From contig JBMYJR010000002.1 of assembly GCA_049594615.1 (NCBI GenBank), forward strand, positions 62,001 through 126,000: DNA of 64,000 bases, written 5' to 3'. Source of the DNA: CAXPZW01 sp049594615 (GTDB lineage Bacteria > Bacteroidota > Bacteroidia > Flavobacteriales_D > Sanyastnellaceae). The notes beneath the pieces are model-generated. The model did not search any database. It was given only the letters and a program-made list of their open reading frames with translations, and was not told the origin of the DNA. This document shows positions 53,094 to 62,645 of the stretch, piece by piece (within the stretch, counting starts at the first letter, position 1; every line of letters begins with the position of its first letter). A program made the translations under genes and the position numbers.

Positions 53094-53663
53094 ATGACTG
53101 AAAACGATATCGCGAGGCTGATTGAAGGCTGTCGCAAAGGTGACCGAAAGAGCCAGGAGGCCCTTTACCGTAATTATTACGGGAAGATGCTGACTGTGTG
53201 TAAGCGGTACTTTCGCGACCTCGACCAAGCCCGGGATGTTGCTCAGGAAGGCTTCTTCAAGGTCTTTACCAACTTGGAGAAGTACAACGGCAAAGGCGCA
53301 TTCGAGGGTTGGATGCGACGCATCATGGTCAACATGTGCATCGACCGCCACCGAAAAAGCCAAAATGACTTCGTGTTGTTAAGCGAAGACTATTCCATGG
53401 ACACCTTCGGGGATGTCGTGGAAGAAGAGGAAACGGATGACCACTATGACTTCACCCCTGAACAGGTGATGGCAGCTATGGAGTCTTTGACTCCGGCCTA
53501 TAGGACTATCTTTAACCTTTACATCTTCGAGAATTTGCAACACAAAGAGATTGCAGAGAAACTGGGCATCAGCGTAGGAACTTCAAAGTCGAATTTGGCC
53601 AAAGCCAAACGGAATTTGAAACGCGTGCTGCTGACCGAAGCGTACAAGAAAGACCATGGGTAA
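53094..53663 (+). CDS. ECF-type RNA polymerase sigma factor
   Basis: 189 residues. Region 2 is visible (RDLDQARDVAQEGFFKVFTNL), an acidic linker (EEEETDDHYDF) follows, and region 4 carries the helix-turn-helix (EKLGISVGTSKSNLAKAKRNL). It is cytoplasmic and without an anti-sigma domain of its own. Its end overlaps the next gene by 8 bases, the usual pattern for a sigma factor and its regulator. Likely targets are envelope or secretion genes, given the neighbours. Confidence 0.92.
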   Translation: MTENDIARLIEGCRKGDRKSQEALYRNYYGKMLTVCKRYFRDLDQARDVAQEGFFKVFTNLEKYNGKGAFEGWMRRIMVNMCIDRHRKSQNDFVLLSEDYSMDTFGDVVEEEETDDHYDFTPEQVMAAMESLTPAYRTIFNLYIFENLQHKEIAEKLGISVGTSKSNLAKAKRNLKRVLLTEAYKKDHG

Positions 53664-54942
53664 TCACTTAGACCACTTCGAGGAGGCTGTCCGGCAATCG
53701 CTGGACGGTGTGAAGTTTGATTATGAGCCGCAGCAATGGGCCGAGATGGAGTCCATGTTGAACCGCGCTGGCCAATCCGGCCGTCGTAACACCAGTTTGC
53801 TGGCCGCTGCCGGCTTCCTGCTGGTTTCGGTAGCTTCCTTCACGCTCTGGCCCAACAACTCCTCGGAGGCCTTCCGTGGCGCACAAGCCGACCCCATGCC
53901 ACGTACCTCTTTTGGATACGACGCTTCTGCAAGCGCAAATGCGGGTACCCATGCGCGAACCACCACCAATTTCGCCACCGAATTGGAAGTTACCACGGTT
54001 CAAGCCAGTCCAGCGGCCTCTCCAGCGAGTAACGCGGGCACATCTGCGAACAACCTGGCAAGCACCACCGGTGGTTCAGACCGCCTCCTGGACGGGGCTG
54101 ATGCAACTGCAAGCGAAGCCAATATTTCCACCACGAACAATGGCACTGATGAGTTCGTCCTCCCGGCTGACGATGCACCCACCATTCTGTTGAGTGTATC
54201 TGCTGCCTGCGCTGGAGAGCCCATCGATTTTTCGGTGAACATGGACCTCGAGGGTATGCAATACCTCTGGATCTTTGGTGACGGCCACTTCTCAAGCGAC
54301 CCTACACCTATTCACGTGTATGAGAAAGCAGGGGTTTGGGAAGCGGCACTCTCCATCCAAGACTCTAACGGGAAGATCATTGCGGAATCACTTGGTGCCA
54401 AGGTGCACGTGCATCAAAAGCCAGAAGCCCGCTTCAACTGGGATTTCGTGAACCGTCCCGGGGAGATCACCCGTGTGAAATTCAACAACACCAGTAAGTA
54501 CGCCTCAGAGAGCGTATGGACCTTTGATAACGGCGATAGCACCTCGGAAATCAATCCTGAACTGGAATGCTTCCAGCCCGGTGCCAAGCGTGTGTTATTG
54601 GAAACCACCAACGAATTCGGGTGCACCGATCAGCACACCGAGATCCTCTACGTACAAAAAGACTACGACCTCGAAGCACCCCTGGCAATTGCTCCAGCTG
54701 ACGGAGAAACGTTCATGCCGGACGCACTCCAAAAAGATCCGCGCGCATTCAGCCTGACGGTCTACCATGAAATGCAACCCGTGTTCGTGTCCAACAGCTA
54801 CTCAGAAGGCTGGAACGGCACCCTTTCCGGTGGCCAGACAGCTGCACCAGGTACGGTATGCTCATGGGTACTGGTTATTTACGGCCGAGACGGACTGGAA
54901 AAAGAATACTACAGCGGTGAGATTACGGTCACCGCACCTTAA
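53656..54942 (+). CDS. Membrane PKD-domain protein, likely anti-sigma factor
   Basis: 428 residues. The short cytoplasmic N terminus (FEEAVRQSLDGVKFDYEPQQW) precedes one membrane segment (~44-65, NTSLLAAAGFLLVSVASFTLWP) and a long periplasmic part with a low-complexity Ala/Ser/Thr stretch (~80-170) and a PKD domain (~185-275, YLWIFGDGHFSS, HVYEKAGVW). It overlaps the ECF sigma gene by 8 bases, and the topology (N-terminal in the cytosol, PKD outside) fits a sensor that releases the sigma factor. No HDCC or RskA-type zinc motif is seen, so the anti-sigma role is by context. A terminator follows at 54964. Confidence 0.72.
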   Translation: MGNHLDHFEEAVRQSLDGVKFDYEPQQWAEMESMLNRAGQSGRRNTSLLAAAGFLLVSVASFTLWPNNSSEAFRGAQADPMPRTSFGYDASASANAGTHARTTTNFATELEVTTVQASPAASPASNAGTSANNLASTTGGSDRLLDGADATASEANISTTNNGTDEFVLPADDAPTILLSVSAACAGEPIDFSVNMDLEGMQYLWIFGDGHFSSDPTPIHVYEKAGVWEAALSIQDSNGKIIAESLGAKVHVHQKPEARFNWDFVNRPGEITRVKFNNTSKYASESVWTFDNGDSTSEINPELECFQPGAKRVLLETTNEFGCTDQHTEILYVQKDYDLEAPLAIAPADGETFMPDALQKDPRAFSLTVYHEMQPVFVSNSYSEGWNGTLSGGQTAAPGTVCSWVLVIYGRDGLEKEYYSGEITVTAP

Positions 54943-54963
54943 TTAAAACCAACCAGCGAACAG

Positions 54964-54996
54964 AAGGCCTCCGTGGAATCCCACGGAGGCCTTTTT
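54964..54996 (+). terminator. Intrinsic terminator of the sigma/PKD unit
   Basis: AAGGCCTCCGTGG-AATC-CCACGGAGGCCTT, a perfect 13-bp stem (54964-54976 with 54981-54993) followed by a short T-run. Confidence 0.9.
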
Positions 54997-54998
54997 CG

Positions 54999-55006
54999 TA
55001 TCTTTG
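54999..55006 (+). promoter_or_regulatory. Candidate -7 box of the first giant T9SS-B gene
   Basis: TATCTTTG matches TAnnTTTG, right after the terminator and 17 bases before the ATG at 55023. No clear -33 box: that position falls within the terminator hairpin. Confidence 0.5.
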
Positions 55007-55022
55007 AGTCAGATTAAGCTGA

Positions 55023-58000
55023 ATGCGAAGGAATTTTTCGCGTTGTACGTTTATCGCCAAAACCGCAACGCTAGCTGTACTCCTTTGGCTGCTCAGCCCT
55101 GTTCTCTATGCTCAATCGGTTGACATTCAGCCAGCTGACGACTGCATGGTCTGTACGGGTCAGCTTTCTTATACCCATCCGACAGCGGTTACCATTCTCT
55201 GGTATGACGCCACTGGCACTTTGGTGCAAGGAGACGTTTCTACCACCTCAACCGTGACTGGATTGTGCCCTGGTCTGTACATGCTGGAGGTCACCGACGG
55301 CACCACGGTGGATCAACAATGGCTTTCGGTAAACACCACCAGTGTTTCAGCCGGGCTTAGCACGGAGGTATTCCAATGTGCTGGAGGCGATCCCATTGAC
55401 CTCACCAGCCTACTCGTAAGCGCCGATGCTGGAGGGTATTGGACCGATTTGTCCAACGTCACGCTGCCAGCAACAGAACTTTCTGCGGCCCCGTCTTCTA
55501 ACGGTGCGTACCTCTACCACGTGAACGCCCCTGATTGCGAGGTGGTGGCTCGTATTGACCTTGTGGTCAACCTCAATGCGGATCCTGGTTTGACCACCAC
55601 CTACCTGATTTGTGAGTCGTACGATCCATTCGTTTTGACGCAATTCCTCAGCGGTACCCCCGACGAGGGTGGTGTGTGGATGGACAACACTGCCACCCCC
55701 ATGAGCGGCACCTACGACCCCGCAGTGGATGAGACCGGTCTGTTCACCTACATGATTGATACCGTGGCTGGATGTCCGCCTGTATTCAGCACGCTTTACG
55801 TGGTCGAAAACCCGGAATCAGACCCCGGCCTTCCCACTGAAGTTCTGGTATGCGACGGCGGACCTGTGTTTGACCTCTTTACCCAAATCGACGGGACGCC
55901 ACAAGACGGCGGTAGCTGGGAAGATGCGGACGGAGAAGACCTCACGGGATTGTTTGACCCCGCGGTTCAACCCGCAGGAACCTACACCTACACCGTTGCT
56001 GGCCTGTCACCTTGCCCAGCAGCCTCGGTGGACATTGAGGTGCTGTATATGCCCGCCCTGGATGCTGGTGAAGACGGGCAAATCGTCCTGTGCGAGACCG
56101 CACCGACCGTAGCGCTCTTGGATCAATTGGGGGGATCGCCCATGACAGGCGGCGCCTGGACTGGACCTGCGACGCTGGCCGGTGACGACTTTGACCCAGC
56201 AGTGCATCCTGCCGGCACCTATACCTACACCGTCGAAGGCGTGGGATGTGCCCCGCAATCCGCGGAGGTTGTCGTGGGCATTGACGGGCTTCCGTCAGCA
56301 GGCACCATGGATGTGTTGGAAGTGTGTGCATTGGATTTGCCACTGGCATTGAATCCGTTGCTGGACCCCACCGCCGATGTCACGGGGATGTGGGCTGGAA
56401 CAGGGGTGGACGGCACCGAGTTGCTTTCGATGCCGCCAGGTCAGGTAACCCTGACTTATACGGTTGAAGGAGGCGAATGCCCCGATGCTTCCAGTACATT
56501 GGAAGTTTCGATCGGCGCCATGCCAGATGCCGGTGCCGATGTGGAGCTGTTTTTCTGCGAGCCCGGAATTTCAGTTGATTTGAACACGTATGTCTCTCCA
56601 GACGGAGGCTTCGCAGCTGCTTGGGAAGACGCATTGGGTAATCCGATCACGCCCGAAGTCAATGTGGAAGCAGGAGAGACCACCTATACGCTTGTTGTAG
56701 AAGGCGGCATTTGCCCTCCGGACGTGGCCGTTGTTGCCGTGGAAGTTGACCTTCCCGCGTTTACCTCGCTGACCGAATCCACCATCCTGTGTGAAACGCA
56801 ATTTCCGGTCACCTTGGATGGACTACCAGCTACAGATGTATCCCCATTGGGGGTTTGGACCGATGCTTCAGGCGACCCTCTCACTGATCTGACCCTCACC
56901 GAACCGGTGGGTGGCACTTGGACCTACACCGCATCCAACCACCCGGATTGCCCGCCTTCTGTGCTCTCGTTTGAGGTGGAAGTCAGCATCCAGTTCGACG
57001 CTGAGACCCCGCAGTATGTGGACGTTTGCTTCGACGCTGCTGCCTTTGACTTGGATGCCTTGGTGGGTGTGTCATCAGGACTGGGGGATTGGAGTTTCAA
57101 TGGGGAAGAGGTGGACCCAACTGTGGATCCAGCAACAGCCCCTTCAGGAAGTTATGTATTGGATGTGCCTCCAGCAGGCCCCTGTCCCGCCGCGAGTGTT
57201 GAAGTGGTGATAACCGTGGATCCAGGCATGCCCTTTACCGCAGGAGAGGACCTCTCTATCTGCGCGAATTCGTTGGACGGTCTGCAGATTGGTCAGGAAC
57301 CTGAGGCGGGGTGTACCTACCTCTGGTCGCCGCCTGAGTTGGTGTCTGATCCCGTGACCAGCAATCCGTTTGTTGTTTTGGACGCGACCAGTTCGACTCC
57401 GGAGTTGTGGCACTTCAGTGTGGTGGCCACCAACGGCATTTGCAGCGTCTATGATACCGTGGCCGTGGAACTACTTCCGACCCCTGAGGTCACCGCAAGC
57501 GCTGATGTGGGGGTGTGCACAGGTACCGATGTCAACGTGAGTGCGAGCGGTGCCTTGGAATACACGTGGTTCGATGCCACAGGCATGGCCTTGTCCATCG
57601 GACCAAGTTTGGGATGGACCGCGTTGTACGACACTGAGCTCACTGTTTCAGGGAGCAACGCATACGGCTGCATGGACGAAGATGAGGTGCTCATCACGGC
57701 CTACCCGTTGCCTGCAGTCGTGGTTGAGGCCGAGCTGTCTGTGGGTTGCGGCCCGCAAACGTGGTGGCCGGAATTGACCTTGGCCAATACCAGTGCCCTG
57801 CAGTGGACCGTCAACGGCACCGATATGGAAGACCCAGCAGCATCGGGTTGGACCTTTGCCGAACCTGGGACATACAGCGCCACACTGACCTGCACTTCTG
57901 CCGAAGGATGCACCTACACCCAAGATTTAGGCGTAATCAGTACGGTGTATGGCTATCCGGATGCTTCGTTTTCTTTTTCCCCATCTGCCATAGGCATGGA

Positions 58001-58493
58001 TTCGCCCTACTTGGAATTGACCGAAACAGGCGACGACGCCGTCAACTGGGATTGGACCTTGGACGGTCAGTGGACTGCGGGCGACCCGGAATGGATGTGG
58101 GAATACAGCGGCGGTAACGCCCAACACCTGGAGGTGTGTTTGGAGGTGGCCAACCAAGCGGGTTGCACCGATACATTGTGCCGCGACATTCCCATCGAAA
58201 ACACCCACTGGGTGTACGTCCCGAATGCGTTCACTCCTGATGGAGATGGTGTGAACGAAGTGTTCGGTCCTCAGGTGTTTGGTATTGATCCTGACCACTA
58301 TCGCATGGTGGTCACCAACCGTTGGGGAGAGGTCATTTTCGAAACCCAAAATCCGGCTGAAAATTGGACGGGCAACGTCAAGGGTGGCGATCACTTTGCC
58401 CAAGACGGTACCTACGTGTGGTCGCTTGAAATCCGCGATGCGTACACCGCAGAGCAACGCCGCTACACCGGGCACGTGACGCTCATCCGCTAA
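55023..58493 (+). CDS. Giant secreted adhesin-like protein, T9SS type B sorting domain
   Basis: 1156 residues with a signal peptide (1-30, ending PVLYAQ). The middle (~120-740) is built of roughly eight related ~75-80-residue beta domains, each with a GGxW/T and PAGTYTYTV-type strand (e.g. FDPAVQPAGTYTYTV, FDPAVHPAGTYTYTV) and two Cys. The last ~90 residues are the gliding-motility-associated/T9SS type B sorting domain: VYVPNAFTPDGDGVNEVF, VVTNRWGEVIFE and the end TGHVTLIR. It is expected to be surface-attached or secreted and adhesive. Its own promoter follows the sigma/PKD terminator. Confidence 0.85.
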   Translation: MRRNFSRCTFIAKTATLAVLLWLLSPVLYAQSVDIQPADDCMVCTGQLSYTHPTAVTILWYDATGTLVQGDVSTTSTVTGLCPGLYMLEVTDGTTVDQQWLSVNTTSVSAGLSTEVFQCAGGDPIDLTSLLVSADAGGYWTDLSNVTLPATELSAAPSSNGAYLYHVNAPDCEVVARIDLVVNLNADPGLTTTYLICESYDPFVLTQFLSGTPDEGGVWMDNTATPMSGTYDPAVDETGLFTYMIDTVAGCPPVFSTLYVVENPESDPGLPTEVLVCDGGPVFDLFTQIDGTPQDGGSWEDADGEDLTGLFDPAVQPAGTYTYTVAGLSPCPAASVDIEVLYMPALDAGEDGQIVLCETAPTVALLDQLGGSPMTGGAWTGPATLAGDDFDPAVHPAGTYTYTVEGVGCAPQSAEVVVGIDGLPSAGTMDVLEVCALDLPLALNPLLDPTADVTGMWAGTGVDGTELLSMPPGQVTLTYTVEGGECPDASSTLEVSIGAMPDAGADVELFFCEPGISVDLNTYVSPDGGFAAAWEDALGNPITPEVNVEAGETTYTLVVEGGICPPDVAVVAVEVDLPAFTSLTESTILCETQFPVTLDGLPATDVSPLGVWTDASGDPLTDLTLTEPVGGTWTYTASNHPDCPPSVLSFEVEVSIQFDAETPQYVDVCFDAAAFDLDALVGVSSGLGDWSFNGEEVDPTVDPATAPSGSYVLDVPPAGPCPAASVEVVITVDPGMPFTAGEDLSICANSLDGLQIGQEPEAGCTYLWSPPELVSDPVTSNPFVVLDATSSTPELWHFSVVATNGICSVYDTVAVELLPTPEVTASADVGVCTGTDVNVSASGALEYTWFDATGMALSIGPSLGWTALYDTELTVSGSNAYGCMDEDEVLITAYPLPAVVVEAELSVGCGPQTWWPELTLANTSALQWTVNGTDMEDPAASGWTFAEPGTYSATLTCTSAEGCTYTQDLGVISTVYGYPDASFSFSPSAIGMDSPYLELTETGDDAVNWDWTLDGQWTAGDPEWMWEYSGGNAQHLEVCLEVANQAGCTDTLCRDIPIENTHWVYVPNAFTPDGDGVNEVFGPQVFGIDPDHYRMVVTNRWGEVIFETQNPAENWTGNVKGGDHFAQDGTYVWSLEIRDAYTAEQRRYTGHVTLIR

Positions 58494-58694
58494 GTCGCGT
58501 ATCCAACACTCGGATTCCTGTCGTTTTCAATGCACTTTTTCTTGCATTCCGCGCAACACTTTGGGTCGTGAACGGGTCTTGTTTGCAAACCAACGGCTAG
58601 AGGCCCAAGCGCGCGCAGTATAAAGTATCGGAAGCCGTACTTTTGTACCGCATTTGCCCGCCTGTTTAGTCCGTCACGAGAAGATCGAAATCGC
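58494..58694 (+). promoter_or_regulatory. Intergenic region with candidate promoter of the second giant gene
   Basis: 201 bp without a gene. TACTTTTG at 58638-58645 matches TAnnTTTG and lies about 50 bases before the ATG at 58695. No good -33 box and no strong terminator of the first gene are seen. Confidence 0.45.
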
Positions 58695-61600
58695 ATGAGA
58701 ACACTGCTCCTTTTTGCAGCTGTATTGCTGACTTCCACCTGGTCCACTGCCCAGGTATACACCATCGAAAATGGCACCATCACCGCCTGCGAAGGCCAAA
58801 TGGTGGATGACGGTGGCCCCGATGGAGCAGCCTACACCGACACCGACTACGTGTTTACCATTTGCCCGGACACCCCGGGAGACGTGATTCAAGTCGAGTT
58901 CAACGCCTTCTCACTTCAGGAATCGGCCAACCCCGCCAACAGCGATTACCTCACCATCTTCGACGGCGACAACACCGGAGAGCTCAGCTTGGGCTCGTAC
59001 ACCGGTAACCAGCTCAACGGCCTGTCGATTACCGGTACTGTGGACAACACCAGTGGGTGTCTCACCTTCGTATTCACCTGCAACACGGGCAATACGGCAA
59101 CGTTCCCAGGTTGGGTAGCGACCATTCAATGCACCACCCCATGCGCCATTCCGCTGGCAGCTTCAGAAATCACCGATCCGGCACCCGATGACGCGGATGT
59201 TCAGACCATCGGTGTGTGTTTGAACCAGGAGATTACCTTCTCGGACATCGGTTCTACAGCCGGCGACGGGTTTGCCTTGGAGCAGTGGATTTGGAACTTC
59301 GACGACGGCGTGGTGGATACCCTCAGCGGACCAGTCACGACACACGCGTTTGACGATCCCGGTGAGTACATCGTGACCCTCACCGTAGAAGACAACAACG
59401 GCTGCCAGTCGGTTAACATCTTGCCGCTGCAGGTCTTGGTTTCGACCATCCCCATTTTCCAAACAGAGCATACTCCTCAGGTGTGCTTAGGTGGAACAGG
59501 TTGGCTGAACGGTAACCCCGTGCAGAGTACAACCTGGACGGCACTGCCTCCCATCGTGGTGTCAGGAACCACCTTCCTGGCCGATGGTGCGGGATTTACC
59601 TACGACAATACCATCGTGATGGATTTCTTCGAAGACGGCGCGGTGTTGGAAGATTGCGAAGACCTCCAAAGCATCACGATCAACATGGAGCACTCGTATC
59701 TGGGAGACTTGGGCATCACCATCGAGTGTCCTGACGGCACTACGGTGACCCTGCTGGATTGGGGTGCAAACGGCGGTGGTGGTACGTTCCTCGGCGAGGC
59801 GGTGGACAACGGCGGCAGCACCACTCCGGGCACCGGATACGACTACGGGTGGGCGCCCTTCCTGACCAACGGAAACTTGGACGACGGGAACGCAGAGCAA
59901 GTCACCTTTACCGACAACGACGGCACTGCCGTAACCAACAATGTGGTGATTCCTGGCTTGTACGAGTCTGACGGTAACATGTGTGATCTAGTGGGCTGTC
60001 CACTCAATGGAGGTTGGACCATCAACGTGCAGGACAACCTGGCCATCGACGATGGCTACATCTTCGAGTGGGGACTCAACCTTAACCCAGAACTGTACCC
60101 AGACATCACCACCTTTACCCCGGTGATCGGTTTGGAATCGGACTCTTCTTACTGGGAAGGCCCACACATCATCGAAGGTACGGTAACCGCTGACGGAAAC
60201 TACATCGAGATTGAACCGCCCTCACTCGGCGACTACGAGTACACCTTCTTTGCCACCAACAACTTTGGCTGCACCTTCGACACCACCCTGGTGGTTGAAG
60301 TGGTCAATGGCCCTGTTGTGGACGCAGGAGAAGACATCACCCTTTGCGGCGAACTTCAACTTGACGGCACCATTGTCAGCAACGAATACAACCTGCCTCC
60401 GTGTTTCTTCAACCTTTACGTCACCAATGAAGCGGGCGACGATTGGGGCTGGGGATCGGCCAACGTTGAAGTCGTGATCAACGGCGTCTCTGAAGGCACA
60501 TACTCACCCGCGGGCTGGCCTTCTGTGGTGAACTACGATATTCCCGTAGCCACAGGAGACGTGATTGAACTGATTTACACCGAAGACACGTGGGGAGGCA
60601 CCGGAAACTTCATGGTCATCTCCGATGATGTGGGCACCGAGCTGTGGACCAGCGAGGTGGATCCTGCGCCGGGGTTGATCTACACCGGCTCAGTGCTGTG
60701 CAGCGGACCGGGGCAATTGATTTGGGAATGGACGCCTGCCGATGGGCTGAGCGCCACCAATGTGCCCAATCCCAACGTAGACGAACTTCCCGGCACCACC
60801 ACCTACACCTTGACGGCTTATCCTGATGGGCAATTGGGCTGTGCCACTGCCGACGACGTAACCATTTCTCCGGCGTTTGAATTCAGCTTGGATTCCGGCG
60901 ACCAGGATTGCAACGGCAATGACGGCTTTGTGTTGGTAGACATTGACGGCGCCACGGGTGTTGCGCCGTGGGATGTGGAGCTGCTCGAAGGCGGCGCACT
61001 GCAAGACGCCCAATCCACCGACGGCGGTCAAATCGAGTTCCCCAACCTGAACCCGGGTACCTATACGGTGAATGTCATCAACGACCAATGCGTGTACGAA
61101 AACACGATTGAAATCACCGGACCGGTCACGCCCACCCTTGTGCTGTCCAACGATACCACGCTGTGTGTGGGTGGTGCGGCCACCATCCTCGCCCTCTCAC
61201 CCGAGGACGACGACGCCAGCTTCCAATACATCTGGGACAACGGCTTGGCCGACGGTGCCACGCAAACGGTGCAGCCGGGCACGCAAACCTCGTATACGGT
61301 ATACACCATTGACGACGCAGGCTGCCAATCGGGCGATTACACCATGACTGTCAGCTACTTTGACCCGCTGTTTGCAACCGTCACCACCGATACCTTGGTG
61401 TGTGCAGGCGGTACAGTAGACTTGGACGTGCTCACCTCTGGAGGTGGGGCAGGCTTGGGCTACACCTACGATTGGACGTTTAACGGCGGCAGCGTAGGCA
61501 GCGGCAACGGCATCACCGACAACCCCGTTGTGGGCGGTACGTACTGCATGACCTTCAGCGAAGCGTGTGAATCACCAACGGCACAGGATTGCTTTGAGGT

Positions 61601-62423
61601 GTCCATCGAGGCGCCGCTTCCTGTCACCATTGTGGCTGAGGACACCGACGGTTGTTACCCGGCTGAGTTTGACCTGGCGGTAGGCTTGGATCCTTCGGTG
61701 TACGCTGTGGCCACTTGGGAGGTGTCTGAGGGCACCACTGCCTTCAACGAGGAAGCCATCACAGTGAATCCTCCTGAGCCCGGGTCGTACGACGTGAGCT
61801 TGACCATCACCTCGCTGCTCGGGTGCGTTTACAGCGGCCAGTTTGACAACTACCTCACCGTGTTTGAGGCGCCTGTAGCTGCTTACGATGCGGGCCCGCA
61901 GCCGACCATCGTTCCGCAAACCGACATCGACTTTGTGGACCTTTCTTTGGGCGCGGTTGCCGAATGGTACTGGGTGTTTGACACCACACAGGTGTTGGGT
62001 ACCAGCACCCTGCAAAACCCCAACTTCACCTTCCCGGTGGATGTGGCAGGCATCTACCCGGTAAGCCTCACAGTGACTGATCTCAACGGTTGCACCAACA
62101 CCATCACGCGTGACGTGGAGATTACCGACGTGTTCACCCTCTACGTCCCCAACGCATTTAGCCCGAACAACGACGGCATCAACGATGTGTTCCAGGTATT
62201 TGGTTCAGACGTGGATTCCGAGCGCTTCACCTTCCAGATCTTCAACCGCTGGGGTGAGGTCATTTGGGAAACCGACAACATTGAAGATGTTTGGCTCGGC
62301 AACTACACCGAGACGGGCACACATTACGTGCCTGACGGCGTGTATGCTTGGCGCGTAGTGGCCCACTCGAAAACGACTTCTGACAAGATTGAAAAATCCG
62401 GTACGGTAACCGTCATTCGTTAA
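58695..62423 (+). CDS. Giant secreted protein with CUB, PKD and P-domain modules, T9SS type B sorting domain
   Basis: 1242 residues; signal peptide 1-20 (MRTLLLFAAVLLTSTWSTAQ). Residues ~21-145 are CUB-like (DYLTIFDGDNTG, GCLTFVFTCNTG); a PKD domain follows (~180-255, WNFDDGVVDT, HAFDDPGEYIV); ~310-450 is a proprotein-convertase P-domain (INMEHSYLGDLGITIECP, WTINVQDN); then several Ig/PKD-like domains; and the type B sorting end (LYVPNAFSPNNDGINDVF, IFNRWGEVIWET, SGTVTVIR). The overall plan is that of large gliding/adhesion proteins of Flavobacteriales. A strong terminator follows. Confidence 0.85.
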   Translation: MRTLLLFAAVLLTSTWSTAQVYTIENGTITACEGQMVDDGGPDGAAYTDTDYVFTICPDTPGDVIQVEFNAFSLQESANPANSDYLTIFDGDNTGELSLGSYTGNQLNGLSITGTVDNTSGCLTFVFTCNTGNTATFPGWVATIQCTTPCAIPLAASEITDPAPDDADVQTIGVCLNQEITFSDIGSTAGDGFALEQWIWNFDDGVVDTLSGPVTTHAFDDPGEYIVTLTVEDNNGCQSVNILPLQVLVSTIPIFQTEHTPQVCLGGTGWLNGNPVQSTTWTALPPIVVSGTTFLADGAGFTYDNTIVMDFFEDGAVLEDCEDLQSITINMEHSYLGDLGITIECPDGTTVTLLDWGANGGGGTFLGEAVDNGGSTTPGTGYDYGWAPFLTNGNLDDGNAEQVTFTDNDGTAVTNNVVIPGLYESDGNMCDLVGCPLNGGWTINVQDNLAIDDGYIFEWGLNLNPELYPDITTFTPVIGLESDSSYWEGPHIIEGTVTADGNYIEIEPPSLGDYEYTFFATNNFGCTFDTTLVVEVVNGPVVDAGEDITLCGELQLDGTIVSNEYNLPPCFFNLYVTNEAGDDWGWGSANVEVVINGVSEGTYSPAGWPSVVNYDIPVATGDVIELIYTEDTWGGTGNFMVISDDVGTELWTSEVDPAPGLIYTGSVLCSGPGQLIWEWTPADGLSATNVPNPNVDELPGTTTYTLTAYPDGQLGCATADDVTISPAFEFSLDSGDQDCNGNDGFVLVDIDGATGVAPWDVELLEGGALQDAQSTDGGQIEFPNLNPGTYTVNVINDQCVYENTIEITGPVTPTLVLSNDTTLCVGGAATILALSPEDDDASFQYIWDNGLADGATQTVQPGTQTSYTVYTIDDAGCQSGDYTMTVSYFDPLFATVTTDTLVCAGGTVDLDVLTSGGGAGLGYTYDWTFNGGSVGSGNGITDNPVVGGTYCMTFSEACESPTAQDCFEVSIEAPLPVTIVAEDTDGCYPAEFDLAVGLDPSVYAVATWEVSEGTTAFNEEAITVNPPEPGSYDVSLTITSLLGCVYSGQFDNYLTVFEAPVAAYDAGPQPTIVPQTDIDFVDLSLGAVAEWYWVFDTTQVLGTSTLQNPNFTFPVDVAGIYPVSLTVTDLNGCTNTITRDVEITDVFTLYVPNAFSPNNDGINDVFQVFGSDVDSERFTFQIFNRWGEVIWETDNIEDVWLGNYTETGTHYVPDGVYAWRVVAHSKTTSDKIEKSGTVTVIR

Positions 62424-62440
62424 TCGGACCAGTAAGCATG

Positions 62441-62472
62441 AAAAGGGCGCCCTCTGCAGGCGCCCTTTTTTT
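62441..62472 (+). terminator. Intrinsic terminator of the second giant gene
   Basis: AAAAGGGCGCC-CTCTGCA-GGCGCCCTTTT, an 11-bp perfect stem (62441-62451 with 62459-62469) extended by further T. Confidence 0.9.
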
Positions 62473-62593
62473 ATTCGAGTAGATTTTGGAGGCGTGACAC
62501 TTCGGTGGGGTGGGATCTTTTATGCTACCACCAATCGCTCCCGCAAGGTGTAGATCTGTAACAGCGTAGGGGCTTCTAACCAAAGTCCAAGTC

Positions 62594-62624
62594 AAAAAAA
62601 ACGCCGCTCAAAAAGCGGCGTTTT
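62594..62624 (-). terminator. Intrinsic terminator of the M1 aminopeptidase gene
   Basis: On the minus strand AAAACGCCGCT-TTTTG-AGCGGCGTTTT is followed by further T (eight in all). It lies 22 bases past the stop codon at 62646. The 120 bp between the two terminators (62473-62593) hold nothing I can recognise. Confidence 0.88.
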
Positions 62625-62645
62625 CAATAGCAAAGGGATGGCAGC

